From Thermoguttaceae bacterium (lineage in GTDB: Bacteria > Planctomycetota > Planctomycetia > Pirellulales > Thermoguttaceae), in assembly GCA_017441605.1 (NCBI GenBank), contig JAFRXD010000004.1, positions 1-38,405 of the forward strand: DNA of 38,405 nt, in the 5' to 3' direction. The first letter of the stretch is position 1, and each line of letters opens with the position of its first letter. Below, piece by piece: positions 14,193 through 22,502 of the stretch. The position numbers were made by a program, and so were the translations under genes. The notes beneath the pieces were generated by a model. It saw only the letters and a list, made by a program, of their open reading frames with translations, searched no databases and was not told the DNA's origin.

Positions 14193-15926
14193 TTATTTCC
14201 TTCGAATCGTTACCCGAACCGAACCCTTGTTCTCGCGCAAGTCGCCGGGGCGCGCGTTGATCCGCGCGCAAAGCTCCCCCGAGACGTTCGGGCGAAGCTC
14301 GAGCGAGCGCCCCTCGAAACCCAGCGCTTGGCTCCAGGGATAGGTCGCGTCGTCCGACGCCGAGAACCCCTCGTCCCCGGCGTCGTCGGGACTCGCGAAA
14401 ATCGGCTCTTTCTTAGCGCGGCGCGGGAACTTGCGCCCGTCTCTCGAGCGCGGGTCGCGAAACGCGTCGAAACGAAACGGCTCCTCTTGGTGAATCGAGG
14501 GGGCGGATCCGGGGCGGTAAAAGTCGTCGTAAGTCTTTTTTTCGGAATCGGGCAGAACGACCAATTCCAAGCGCCCGATCGGCTTGCCGCGGAAGTAGTC
14601 GAACCCGGCGCCGCTCGCCTCGAACTCGAGCGTCTTTTCCGCCTCGGGGACGTAGAAGTCGAACCGACCCTCGGCGGTCGCCTCGTAGCTCTCCCCCGCC
14701 TTAAGGCGGATTCCGGTCCGGCGCCAACCGCGCGCCGCGTCGATCGCGACCGTCGCGCCCTCGTCGAGGTCGGGGTTCTCGTCCGTTGTCTTCGCGCGCG
14801 AGATCGAGGAGGAAACGAAATCGTATCGATAATCGATTCTCCGAATAAAGTCGGCCCAATCGAGCTCGAACTCGTCCCAGCGATCCCCGATCGCGTCGAC
14901 GAACAGCCGATTCGGCTCGTCGAGCATCGACCAGTACGGCATGACTTCGGCGATCTTCTTGTATTTCGGGGAGTTGTAGAGAAACATCACGAGGGCCCAG
15001 CTCCACGAGTAGGTCGAGACGTCGACGAAATCGCGCGGCTCGAACCGCAGAATATCGTCGAGCGTCGGAACCTCCCCCGACTCGACCGACTCGCGAATCT
15101 GATTCAGTCGACCGAACCCCGGCGTCGACTCCTCCGAGTCGGGAATCCGCGCGAGTTTCATCGTCCCGCGCTCCGGATCCCATTCGTGCAGCCCGATATA
15201 CTCCGCCGAGCCCTCCGAGTACCAGCGCGGGCGCAGATCCCCAAAGATCTCGTGCATAAGCGTGTGGACCAGCTCGTGCGTTAGAAGAAAACGGTTGTAG
15301 TACCCGAGCTTTTGGTCTTTCGCGTAGATCCGATCCGCCATCGAATATCCGTACAGAAATCTCGGGGGACCGTCCAACGCCTTAATCGAAATGAACTTGT
15401 CGACGTCCCCCATGAGAAACGCCTCGATCTTCAAGTCGGCGAACCGCTCCTCGTCGATCGAAAAGAACTCGCAAATCGGGGCGATCGCCGCCTCCAGCGC
15501 CTCCGGGATCTCGTCGACCTCCGGGGAGGACGGCAAATCGGTCCGGAAAACGACCCGACCTTTCTCGATCTTGCGCACCCCGAGCGACTTACCCTTCGCG
15601 TCGTCGATCTCCGGAAACTCGGGCCAGCGCTCCCGATTCCGACGCGCCGCCTCCAGAACCTCCTCGCGAAGCCGCTTCGAGGTCTCCTTGTCGAACCAGT
15701 TCCCGACGTCCCGGGTCGCCTCGCTCCAGTCGAGCCAGTCGTTTTCCGACTCCGGAAGCGCCCCGTCGTTCGACTCGCGATCCCGACGCGCGCGGCGCGG
15801 GCCGGAGTCCTCCTCCGGAGCGACCGCGAGCGCGAGCTCGCCGACCGTCGTCAATAAAAGCGCCAATCCGACAAAAATCCCGATCGCCCCTCGCGTCGCC
15901 AAAAGTCGTTTCGCTCGCTCGTTCAC
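14193..15926 (-). CDS. Membrane-anchored HExxH protein (DUF1570-like metallopeptidase)
   Basis: A 577-residue protein starting at GTG 15926, which has GGGAGAGA about 5 bases upstream. Longer readings to 16034 are unlikely because that point coincides with the -35 box of a good promoter. The N-terminus holds one hydrophobic segment (GAIGIFVGLALLLTTVGELA), a signal anchor or signal peptide. The middle has LLTHELVHTLMHEIFGD and RWYSEGSAEYIGLHEWD: an HExxH zinc site with a downstream Glu, as in gluzincin-like peptidases and planctomycete DUF1570 proteins. The C-terminal ~180 residues look beta-rich with no recognised domain. Substrate is unknown; it probably acts outside the cytoplasm. Confidence 0.75.
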   Translation of the reverse strand: MNERAKRLLATRGAIGIFVGLALLLTTVGELALAVAPEEDSGPRRARRDRESNDGALPESENDWLDWSEATRDVGNWFDKETSKRLREEVLEAARRNRERWPEFPEIDDAKGKSLGVRKIEKGRVVFRTDLPSSPEVDEIPEALEAAIAPICEFFSIDEERFADLKIEAFLMGDVDKFISIKALDGPPRFLYGYSMADRIYAKDQKLGYYNRFLLTHELVHTLMHEIFGDLRPRWYSEGSAEYIGLHEWDPERGTMKLARIPDSEESTPGFGRLNQIRESVESGEVPTLDDILRFEPRDFVDVSTYSWSWALVMFLYNSPKYKKIAEVMPYWSMLDEPNRLFVDAIGDRWDEFELDWADFIRRIDYRYDFVSSSISRAKTTDENPDLDEGATVAIDAARGWRRTGIRLKAGESYEATAEGRFDFYVPEAEKTLEFEASGAGFDYFRGKPIGRLELVVLPDSEKKTYDDFYRPGSAPSIHQEEPFRFDAFRDPRSRDGRKFPRRAKKEPIFASPDDAGDEGFSASDDATYPWSQALGFEGRSLELRPNVSGELCARINARPGDLRENKGSVRVTIRRK

Positions 15927-16005
15927 GCGCTCTCTCCCAAGCGCTCGTAGGGTCGCGAGCCAAAAGCTCGGCCGAGCGAGAGCGCCAATTCGCCCGACTC
16001 TGGGT

Positions 16006-16034
16006 ATTGTAGCGCCTCCGCGCGCAAGTTGCAA
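16006..16034 (-). promoter_or_regulatory. Sigma70-like promoter of the HExxH gene
   Basis: On the minus strand TTGCAA (16034-16029) and TACAAT (16011-16006) are 17 bases apart. The start near 15999 gives a leader of about 73 bases to the GTG at 15926 and rules out earlier start codons. Confidence 0.65.
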
Positions 16035-16083
16035 GTCGCCGCGCGGGGCTCGAAGGAAAAATCAATTTAATGAAAATTATATC

Positions 16084-16111
16084 TTGCCGCCGCGTTATAA
16101 GCGTTTATAAT
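16084..16111 (+). promoter_or_regulatory. Sigma70-like promoter of ddh
   Basis: TTGCCG (16084-16089) and TATAAT (16106-16111) are 16 bases apart. The leader to the ATG at 16212 is about 95 bases. Confidence 0.6.
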
Positions 16112-16211
16112 ACTAACTCGTCGCGAAGAGCGCGCGAGAAAAGACGCGCTTTTTCGCGTTTTGCGCCGAAAGAGCGGCGCGACGATCCAACAAACGAACG
16201 GGCGAATCGCT

Positions 16212-17189
16212 ATGAAAATCGCAATTTACGGTTACGGAAATTTGGGGCGCGGAGTCGAGAGCGCCGTTAAGCAAAATCCCGACGTCGAACTGGTTCGAGT
16301 CTTTACCCGCCGCGATCCGGCGACCGTCAAGACCCTGACCGGGGTTCCCGTCGACCGAACCGAAAACGTTCTCAATTATAAAGGCGAGATCGACGTCCTC
16401 GTCCTCTGCGGGGGAAGCGCGACCGACCTGCCGGAAACGACCCCGAAATTGGCGGGGGATTTCAACGCAATCGACAGTTTCGACACGCACGCCAATATCC
16501 CCGCGCACTTCGCGAAAGTCGACGCGGCGGCGACCAAAGGGGGCAAGCTCGCGCTGATTTCCGCCGGCTGGGATCCCGGCATGTTCTCCCTCAATCGGCT
16601 CTACGCGTCCGCGATTCTCCCGAGCGGAAAAGACTACACCTTCTGGGGGCGCGGAGTCAGCCAGGGGCACTCCGACGCGATTCGACGCGTCCCCGGCGTT
16701 CGCGACGCGCGCCAGTACACCGTCCCGATCCAGTCGGCGCTCGACGCCGTTCGCTCCGGATCCAATCCCGAGCTGACGACCCGGCAAAAGCACCTCCGCG
16801 AGTGCTACGTCGTCCCCGAGGAGGGCGCCGACCTCGCCGCGATCGAGACCGCGATTAAAACTATGCCCAACTATTTCTCCGACTACGACACTACGGTAAC
16901 GTTCGTCTCGCAAGAGGAGCTCGACAAGAACCACGCCGGCCTGCCTCACGGCGGATTCGTGATCCGCTCGGGCAAAACCGGGCTCGACGGCGAGCATAGC
17001 CATACGATCGAGTACAATCTCAAGCTCGACTCGAACCCCGAGTTCACCGGGAGCGTCCTGGTCGCCTTCGCGCGCGCGATCGACCGCATGAGCCGACGAG
17101 GCGTCGTCGGGTGCAAGACGGTCTTCGACGTCGCCCCGATCGACCTGTCCCCCCTCTCCCCCGAGGAAGTCCGCGCCCATATGCTCTAA
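16212..17189 (+). CDS. ddh: meso-Diaminopimelate D-dehydrogenase
   Basis: A 325-residue protein, the usual Ddh length. It starts MKIAIYGYGNLGRGVE, a Rossmann GxGNxG NADP-binding loop. It continues with VFTRRDP, VLVLCGGSATDLPE, NAIDSFDTHANIPAHF, ISAGWDPGMFSLNRLY, TFWGRGVSQGHSDAIRR and LPHGGFVIRSGKTG, all characteristic of Ddh. The enzyme reductively aminates tetrahydrodipicolinate directly to meso-diaminopimelate with NADPH and ammonia, a one-step route to the peptidoglycan precursor and to lysine. The start at 16212 is set by the first Met of the Rossmann strand; upstream in-frame readings lack similarity. No other lysine-pathway gene is adjacent. Confidence 0.95.
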   Translation: MKIAIYGYGNLGRGVESAVKQNPDVELVRVFTRRDPATVKTLTGVPVDRTENVLNYKGEIDVLVLCGGSATDLPETTPKLAGDFNAIDSFDTHANIPAHFAKVDAAATKGGKLALISAGWDPGMFSLNRLYASAILPSGKDYTFWGRGVSQGHSDAIRRVPGVRDARQYTVPIQSALDAVRSGSNPELTTRQKHLRECYVVPEEGADLAAIETAIKTMPNYFSDYDTTVTFVSQEELDKNHAGLPHGGFVIRSGKTGLDGEHSHTIEYNLKLDSNPEFTGSVLVAFARAIDRMSRRGVVGCKTVFDVAPIDLSPLSPEEVRAHML

Positions 17190-17325
17190 ACCGCGCGGCT
17201 CGCGCTTTCTCTTCGTCGGCGATATTTCGCGCGCGGCGCTCGATTCGACGCGTCGCGCGCTCTTCCCGCGTTTCTAGACGCCTTTTGCCGACGCGTTCTC
17301 GCCGCGGCAAAAAAATTAGTAAAGT

Positions 17326-17355
17326 TTTACGCCGTTCGGACGATTACTGTATTAG
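17326..17355 (+). promoter_or_regulatory. Possible promoter of a small RNA
   Basis: TTTACG (17326-17331) and TATTAG (17350-17355) are 18 bases apart. The match is moderate; its weight comes from the structured sequence and terminator downstream. Confidence 0.35.
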
Positions 17356-17361
17356 ACGCGA

Positions 17362-17481
17362 GAGACAAAACTTCGCGGCGCGGTAGACGGAAACCTCGAC
17401 GAATTGGGAGCTTCCGTGGCGTCGAAAAAGCGGTCCGAGCGATTCCCGAAAGAAACTCCGATAACGCGGAGTTAATTTTTT
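17362..17481 (+). ncRNA. Candidate structured small RNA
   Basis: About 120 bases between a promoter-like pair and an intrinsic terminator. ACGGAA (17387-17392) can pair with TTCCGT (17412-17417), and TCGACG (17396-17401) with CGTCGA (17420-17425). The pairs interlock, as in an H-type pseudoknot. The 3' end is the hairpin AACTCCG/CGGAGTT followed by T6. No known RNA family is recognised. It could also be just the 3' region of the ddh transcript. Confidence 0.35.
17454..17481 (+). terminator. Rho-independent terminator
   Basis: AACTCCG (17454-17460), loop ATAACG, CGGAGTT (17467-17473), then AA and six T residues (17476-17481). Confidence 0.75.
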
Positions 17482-17611
17482 CAACAAATTAGAAAAAATA
17501 GGGAACTTTGGATAACTTTGTCGCGTCTTAGCGTTATCCCACCCCCCGACGAACAACACGCATTTAAGCGGTCTCGCGTTCGCGAGCGCCGCGCGAATAA
17601 AGGCGCGACCA

Positions 17612-17926
17612 ATGAATCAAGAAGTTAATGTGCTGGCTCTGGTCAAAGGCAAAGAGCGCTACGTTTTCATGTACAACGAGTCGAACCGCGCGAAGATGGT
17701 CGAGCTGTTCGCTCGCTACGCGTCCGATTCCGCTCTGAGCTTTAGTTGGTACGACGCCGCCGTTCTCGCCCAACGCGTTCGCGCCGAGAGTCGCAAGGCG
17801 GAAATCGCCGAGGCGCGCGCCGTCAATCGCCTCGCTCCCGAGCGCGAAGAGAAGAAGCCCTTGCGCCGAGCGCGCAGCGTCGTCGGCGGAGAGTTCGACC
17901 CGTTCAACGAAATGGAAGACCTCTAA
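17612..17926 (+). CDS. Small conserved protein of unknown function
   Basis: A 104-residue soluble protein starting MNQEVNVLALVKGKERYVFM. The first ~60 residues look folded (strand-turn-strand, then helices around LFARYASDSALSFSWYDAAV). The rest is charged and probably helical or disordered, ending EFDPFNEMEDL. I recall similar small proteins ahead of xerC/xerD-type recombinase genes in planctomycetes, but no function is known to me. It lies 131 bases before xerC with a terminator between, so it is not simply cotranscribed. The ATG follows a GGCGCGACCA sequence with no strong ribosome site. Confidence 0.7.
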   Translation: MNQEVNVLALVKGKERYVFMYNESNRAKMVELFARYASDSALSFSWYDAAVLAQRVRAESRKAEIAEARAVNRLAPEREEKKPLRRARSVVGGEFDPFNEMEDL

Positions 17927-17971
17927 TTTTGCCGAAAACGGAACCCGTTTTTGGAAATTCCGACAAACCGA

Positions 17972-18005
17972 ACCCCGTCGAAACCCGAGTTTGACGGGGT
18001 TTTTT
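17972..18005 (+). terminator. Rho-independent terminator
   Basis: ACCCCGTC and AAAC (from 17972) pair with GTTT and GACGGGGT (to 18000) with one bulged G, followed by TTTTT. It separates the small gene from xerC. Confidence 0.8.
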
Positions 18006-18057
18006 ATTCCCCTTTCCGAGCCGCGCGCGACTCGAACAACCCGCAATCTCGAACGCA

Positions 18058-19185
18058 ATGGACGATTCCGATCGCAATTTGCGCGTTCCCATCGCGCGCT
18101 TTCTCCGACATTTGGAAGTCGAGCGAAACTACTCGCCCCTCACGATTAAGAGCTATCGCGAGGATCTCGAGGCATGGCTCGAGTACGAGCGCGATCTCCG
18201 CGGCGAGTGTCCGCGCCCCGATAAGATCGACGCCCCGGAGCTGCGAGGGTACCTCTTGGCGATGGCGGACGCCGACTACAACAAATCGACGATCTCGCGC
18301 CGCCTGGCCTCCCTTCGCGGGTTCTATCGTTTCGGCGAGCGCGAGGGCTGGGCGACCGACAACCCCGCGAAAGCCCTGCAAAATCCCAGATCCAGGCGCC
18401 CCCTGCCCTTCGCGCTCTCCCGCGAGGACGTCGCGAAACTCTTGGACGCGCCCGATCTTTCCGACCCGTTGGGGCTCCGCGACCGCGCGATCTTCGAGCT
18501 CATCTACTCCGCCGGGCTCCGCGTGAGCGAGTGCGCCGGGCTCGTCTTCTCCGACCTGCTCCTCGACGAGGATCTCCTCAAAATTCGCGGTAAAGGGAAG
18601 CGCGAGCGATACGCCTTCGTCGGCTCCTTCGCGAAGAAATCGCTCTTCGACTACCTCCTCCAAGCGCGCGACTACCTCCAAAACGCCAAGGGGAGTCTCC
18701 GGCGACGCGACCGCGCGAAGTTCGACCAAATCCCCCCGCGACGCGAAATTTCCCGCTTTATCGCCACCTTTAAGGGCTCCGAGCCCCTCGGTTCCGGCCC
18801 CTTTTGGGACGTCTTCCCCGCGACCCCCGAGGAGCTCCGCGACGCGACCGCCAGAGAGCGCTGGGAAAGTTTCCTAACCGAGCGCGTCTTTCTCAATAAA
18901 AACGGGGGCCCCCTCGCGGTTCGCGGAATCGCGCTCAAACTGGACGAGTACGTCCAACGGGTCGGGCTCGATCCGAGAATCTCGCCCCACTCCCTGCGGC
19001 ACTCGTTCGCGACCCATCTCCTCGACTCCGGCGCCGATATTCGCTCGATTCAGGAAATGCTCGGGCATCGCAACGTCGTTACGACCCAAATCTATACCCA
19101 CGTCTCGACCGCGAAACTCCGCGCCGTCTACGAAAAAGCGCATCCGCGCGCCCATAAGCTCGTCGCGAGAGACGCGAAAGAATAG
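18058..19185 (+). CDS. xerC: Tyrosine recombinase XerC/XerD
   Basis: A 375-residue site-specific recombinase. The N-terminal SAM-like DNA-binding domain has FLRHLEVERNYSPLTIKSYR and ISRRLASLRGFYRF. The catalytic domain shows the six residues: Arg in YSAGLRVSECAGL, Lys in IRGKGKRERY, HSLRHSFATHLLDSGAD (His and Arg), LGHRNVVTTQIYTH (His and Tyr nucleophile). Typical XerC/D has about 300 residues; the extra ~75 lie between the Lys strand and the HxxR motif (residues ~200-290), an insertion that I believe is usual in planctomycete members. Expected role is resolution of chromosome dimers at dif. XerC versus XerD cannot be decided here. The ribosome site is weak. Confidence 0.9.
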   Translation: MDDSDRNLRVPIARFLRHLEVERNYSPLTIKSYREDLEAWLEYERDLRGECPRPDKIDAPELRGYLLAMADADYNKSTISRRLASLRGFYRFGEREGWATDNPAKALQNPRSRRPLPFALSREDVAKLLDAPDLSDPLGLRDRAIFELIYSAGLRVSECAGLVFSDLLLDEDLLKIRGKGKRERYAFVGSFAKKSLFDYLLQARDYLQNAKGSLRRRDRAKFDQIPPRREISRFIATFKGSEPLGSGPFWDVFPATPEELRDATARERWESFLTERVFLNKNGGPLAVRGIALKLDEYVQRVGLDPRISPHSLRHSFATHLLDSGADIRSIQEMLGHRNVVTTQIYTHVSTAKLRAVYEKAHPRAHKLVARDAKE

Positions 19186-19199
19186 CGACCGAATCCCCT

Positions 19200-20036
19200 A
19201 TGGAACCGAAAAACGCCCCGCTCGTCCTAATCGAGCGCGAAACCGCCGCTCCCGTCGAAACGATCAAATTCAATCGCCCCGAAAAGCGCAACGCGCTCTC
19301 CTTCGACGCCTTGCGCGCGCTTCACCGAGAGCTGCGCCGCCTGGCGACCGACCGAGAAATTCGCGTCGTCCTCCTGCGCGGAGCCGGGGGGACGTTCTGC
19401 GCCGGGATGGATCTGCGCGAGGCCTCGGCCGGGGCCCCCGTTCCACGAGACGCGCTCCGCGAATTCGAGATCCCGAGCCTCGAGCGAGAGCCCGACCCGG
19501 TTCCCGTCGCGCGCGTCGTTCCAAGGCTCGTCCAAGAGGCGATTCTGCGCGTTAAATTCCTGCCGCAAATCGTCTTGGGCGTCGCGGAGGGGGCGGCTTA
19601 CGGCGGAGGCGCGGGGCTTCTTTCCGCCTGCGATCTGGTCGCCGCCTCCGACGACTTCCGCGCCGGGTTTTCCGAGGTCAAACTGGGATTCCTCCCCGCG
19701 CTCCTCGAGCCGTTCCTAAGCCGCGCTCTTGCTCCCAAACTCCTCTACGAGCTCGTCCTAACCTCTCGACCGATCGACGCGAAAACCGCGCGCGAGCTCG
19801 GGCTGGTCGGCTCCGTCGTTCCGAAAGATAGGCTGGAAGCGGAGATCCAAACCCTCGTCGAAACCCTGCTCGCCAGAAATCCCGACGTCCTCGCCGAAAC
19901 GAAGCGCCTATTCGCGAAAAAAACGGCGCCGACCCCAAACGAGGTCGACGCCGCCTGGAAAATCCATTGCGAGAGCTTCGAAAGCGAGTCGGGGCGACGC
20001 GGAGTCGCGCGCTTTTTTGGCGAGAAATCGCGATAG
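19200..20036 (+). CDS. Enoyl-CoA hydratase/isomerase family protein
   Basis: A 278-residue crotonase-fold protein. The signatures are FNRPEKRNALSFDALRAL near the N-terminus, the first oxyanion-hole loop GAGGTFCAGMDL, the second GAAYGGGAGLLSACDLVAAS, and FSEVKLGFLPALL, whose Glu matches a catalytic acid position of hydratases. The C-terminal helix region ends at residue 278 without truncation. Such enzymes hydrate or isomerise enoyl-CoA thioesters; the substrate cannot be told, though the methylglutaconyl-CoA hydratase group is one possibility. It begins 14 bases after xerC and is probably cotranscribed with it. It converges on the propeller gene with a 9-base gap. Confidence 0.88.
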   Translation: MEPKNAPLVLIERETAAPVETIKFNRPEKRNALSFDALRALHRELRRLATDREIRVVLLRGAGGTFCAGMDLREASAGAPVPRDALREFEIPSLEREPDPVPVARVVPRLVQEAILRVKFLPQIVLGVAEGAAYGGGAGLLSACDLVAASDDFRAGFSEVKLGFLPALLEPFLSRALAPKLLYELVLTSRPIDAKTARELGLVGSVVPKDRLEAEIQTLVETLLARNPDVLAETKRLFAKKTAPTPNEVDAAWKIHCESFESESGRRGVARFFGEKSR

Positions 20037-20045
20037 CGAAGCGAG

Positions 20046-21254
20046 TTAGTTCAAGCGCTCCCAGACGTCGACGTCCCCGTTGGAATCGAGCGCCATAATA
20101 TATTTGGAGTCGGGGGAAACCGCGAGGTCGACGACGAACGACTCCTCCTCGCGCTCGATCGAGGCGTAGGGCAAACTCCCGAGCGCCGCGCCGGTAAAGT
20201 CGTAAATCCGAATCGGGGACTCGCTCGAGTCGCTTCGCGAGGCGGGCACGTCGAAATCGGCGGTCGCGACCCACTTCTCGGCGGAAACCGCCAGCGCGAT
20301 CGGGTTCTCCCCGCTTCGATACTCCCCGGGCAAATCGGAGCGCGTCCAAGAGCGATCCGAACGAAAAGCCCCCGAGCTGCCGTTGAACGCGTCGATCCGA
20401 GACGTCCCCGAGTTCGCGACGAACAACTCGTTCTCCAACGGGAGATACGCGATCGCGAATTTGTCTTTGAAAACCGGCTTCAGCCCCGGGTACGCCAAGG
20501 AGGAGTCGGGATCCCCGATCACGCAGTCGGCGGGAAGCGTCTTGTTTTCGGAATCGACGAGTCCCTCCAATTTCTTCCAAGAGTATCGCCAGACCCGCCC
20601 CTGACCGTAGTCGGCGACAAAGAGCCGCTCCGAGGAACAAGCCAGTCCGCGAACGTCGGCCCCGGGTATCGTCAGAACGAGCTCGAGCTCCCCTCGCGCC
20701 CCGTTCTTGGCGGTGAAAATCACGTCGTTCCCTTCCCCCGGGACGACGTTGTCGAGCGAAAACCGAAGGCTCTTGATCCTGTCCCCGTAAGCGACGAGCA
20801 AAAGCCCGTTCGTCGCCGCGTCCTTGTCGGAAACGAACGTCGCCGCGGTCGGCAGCTCTCCGTCGGCGCTCTCCCAGAAATTGAGCCGCTCTCCCTCGAC
20901 GTTGTAAAGCGCGACTCCCGACGCGTCCGCGACGAAGAACTCGTTGTTCCACCCCGCCGCGAACGCGCGATTCGCCGAAGAGGAGACGCGATGAATCGTC
21001 GACTTGAACCCGTACAAAATCTCGTCCGACTTTTGCGCGTAAGTCTCCGGCGCCTCGTTCGACGTCGGAACGGTCAATACCCCGAACGTCCCCGCGACGA
21101 GCGCCGCGAGCGCGGTCAGTCCCAGCGCGACCCACATAGTCTTCGGCTTCTCCAAGAGCGCCTCGTCGAAGACGACGCGGTGCGCGCGCCCTTGGGTGTC
21201 GGTCCAAGCGTGCTCTCTTCCCAACAGGGATCGCTTTTTATCCTTCTTTTTCAT
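20046..21254 (-). CDS. Membrane-anchored beta-propeller protein
   Basis: A 402-residue protein. A basic cytoplasmic N-terminus (MKKKDKKRSLLGREHAW) is followed by one membrane segment (TMWVALGLTALAALVAGTFG, about residues 39-58), then an outside domain. That domain has repeated beta-sheet units such as NEFFVADASGVALYN, RLFVADYGQGRVWRY, NELFVANSGTSRIDAF and VDLAVSPDSKYIMALDSNGD, as in NHL or WD40-like propellers. No catalytic residues are recognised, so a binding role is likely. It lies 41 bases downstream of the M50 protease gene and is probably in its operon. Confidence 0.75.
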   Translation of the reverse strand: MKKKDKKRSLLGREHAWTDTQGRAHRVVFDEALLEKPKTMWVALGLTALAALVAGTFGVLTVPTSNEAPETYAQKSDEILYGFKSTIHRVSSSANRAFAAGWNNEFFVADASGVALYNVEGERLNFWESADGELPTAATFVSDKDAATNGLLLVAYGDRIKSLRFSLDNVVPGEGNDVIFTAKNGARGELELVLTIPGADVRGLACSSERLFVADYGQGRVWRYSWKKLEGLVDSENKTLPADCVIGDPDSSLAYPGLKPVFKDKFAIAYLPLENELFVANSGTSRIDAFNGSSGAFRSDRSWTRSDLPGEYRSGENPIALAVSAEKWVATADFDVPASRSDSSESPIRIYDFTGAALGSLPYASIEREEESFVVDLAVSPDSKYIMALDSNGDVDVWERLN

Positions 21255-21295
21255 CGGCGTCTCCGGCGCGAGGCAAAGTCGCGATCGCGATTCGA

Positions 21296-22333
21296 CTACA
21301 AAACTTCAAGCGGCTTGGGGGTGAATCCGAGAACGAGAAACGCCAGCGTCGCCCATCCGAGGATCGTTCGTCCCAGCCCGAGCTTTTGATCGCCCCCGAC
21401 GCGCGGGTGCGCGATCCCTAGAAAGTATACCAAAACTAAGAGCAAAGTCCAGTTCCAAAGTTTGAAGAGAACGACGCCCGCCGCGGCGCACCAAAAGACG
21501 ATCCGAGCGAGAACCTTCGCGCGCTTTCCGGTCAGCGCGTAAAAGACGTGCCCCCCGTCCAGCTGCCCGACCGGGAGCAAATTGAGCGTCGTCAGCAGGA
21601 TCCCGACCCACGCGGCGATGGCGGTCGGGTGCATGAGTAGCTCGTGAACCTTTGGATCGTACCCGAGAATCAGACGAGCCGCCCACTGGAAAATCAGGGG
21701 CTCGCCGAAAATCAGGGCGCCCTCGGTCGCGGGGACGTCGGCGATCGGAACGACCGTCGAATTGGCGAGCCCGATCGCCATGAAAACGAGCGTGACGGCG
21801 AGCCCCGCGAGCGGCCCGGAGATCCCGACGTCGAAAATCGCGCGAACGCTCGGCGCGACGCCCTTCATTTGAATAATCGCCCCGAACGTCCCCAAAGGGG
21901 GAATCGGCAACGGGATGAAGTACGGCAGCGTCGTCGCGATCTTGTACCGGCGGTTCTGGACGTAATGCCCCAGCTCGTGGCACGTGAGAATAATCATGAG
22001 GGGCGCGGAAAAAAGGAGCCCGGTCCAAATCGAGCCCCCTCCGTAAAACAGAGTCCCCACCCCGGTCGTCGTGATCCAAGTCGCGACGTACAACAGCGCC
22101 GGAACCAGCCAAAAGGGTCGGCGCGACCAAAGACCGCGGGGCTCGCGATACGGTTCGACGGTCGCCCAAATCGACTCCGAGTCCGAGCGCGACTCCCGGT
22201 CCGACTCCGAGCGCGGCTCGATAACGATTCGCTCCGGCTCGGGTTTCGCCGATTCGATTTTCCGCATTTCGTCGATCGAGCGGCGTATCGACGCCAACGA
22301 CTCGCTCGCCTCTCGCAAATCCCGCTCGTCCAT
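21296..22333 (-). CDS. Site-2 protease family membrane metalloprotease (M50)
   Basis: A 345-residue integral membrane protein. The zinc site CHELGHYVQNRRY (HExxH) lies in a membrane segment around residue 120. It is followed by PYFIPLPIPPLGTFGAIIQM, typical of the soluble-PDZ-lacking S2P group, and by NLLPVGQLDGGHVFYALTG, the third zinc-ligand motif. Several more hydrophobic segments are seen (LVPALLYVATWITTTGVGTL; GPLAGLAVTLVFMAIGLA; the C-terminal LLLVLVYFLGIA). S2P enzymes cut membrane-spanning proteins within the bilayer, often to release regulators. The N-terminal ~70 residues are charged and cytoplasmic. GGAG precedes the ATG. The propeller gene follows and may encode a partner. Confidence 0.9.
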   Translation of the reverse strand: MDERDLREASESLASIRRSIDEMRKIESAKPEPERIVIEPRSESDRESRSDSESIWATVEPYREPRGLWSRRPFWLVPALLYVATWITTTGVGTLFYGGGSIWTGLLFSAPLMIILTCHELGHYVQNRRYKIATTLPYFIPLPIPPLGTFGAIIQMKGVAPSVRAIFDVGISGPLAGLAVTLVFMAIGLANSTVVPIADVPATEGALIFGEPLIFQWAARLILGYDPKVHELLMHPTAIAAWVGILLTTLNLLPVGQLDGGHVFYALTGKRAKVLARIVFWCAAAGVVLFKLWNWTLLLVLVYFLGIAHPRVGGDQKLGLGRTILGWATLAFLVLGFTPKPLEVL

Positions 22334-22436
22334 AGTTAAACTCCGTCGCTAGGGTTCGATTCCGCGCGAGCCCGGCGCTCGAGCCGCGCTCGAGCGAGAG
22401 CGCGTTTTTCGTCGCGAATACCCGCGCAAATACAAT

Positions 22437-22478
22437 AAGAGCGCCAAATCCGGAAGTTCCCCCGAATTTGCCGCTCTT
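22437..22478 (-). terminator. Terminator hairpin after the WYL regulator gene
   Basis: AAGAGCGCCAAATCCGG (22437-22453) pairs with CCGAATTTGCCGCTCTT (22462-22478) with two mismatches. T-rich sequence lies beyond both ends, so it may act on both strands. Confidence 0.65.
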
Positions 22479-22502
22479 TTGTTCGCGCTTAGGTCGCCAA
22501 AA

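Larger units (their letters stand above)
17190..17611. other. Intergenic region between ddh and the small gene ahead of xerC
   Basis: No protein gene is supported. It contains an inverted repeat TTTTGCCG/CGGCAAAA (17283-17312), a promoter-like pair (17326-17355) and a possible structured RNA ending in an intrinsic terminator at 17454-17481. From there to 17611 I see nothing definite. Confidence 0.55.

Noticed and set aside
15927..16034. N-terminal extension of the HExxH protein up to 16034
   Set aside because: The extension overlaps the promoter at 16006-16034, and GTG 15926 has a good ribosome site and is followed at once by the hydrophobic signal segment.
19678..21207. 509-codon minus-strand frame overlapping the propeller gene
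   Set aside because: Arg-rich shadow translation; the 20046-21254 frame has a membrane segment and propeller repeats.
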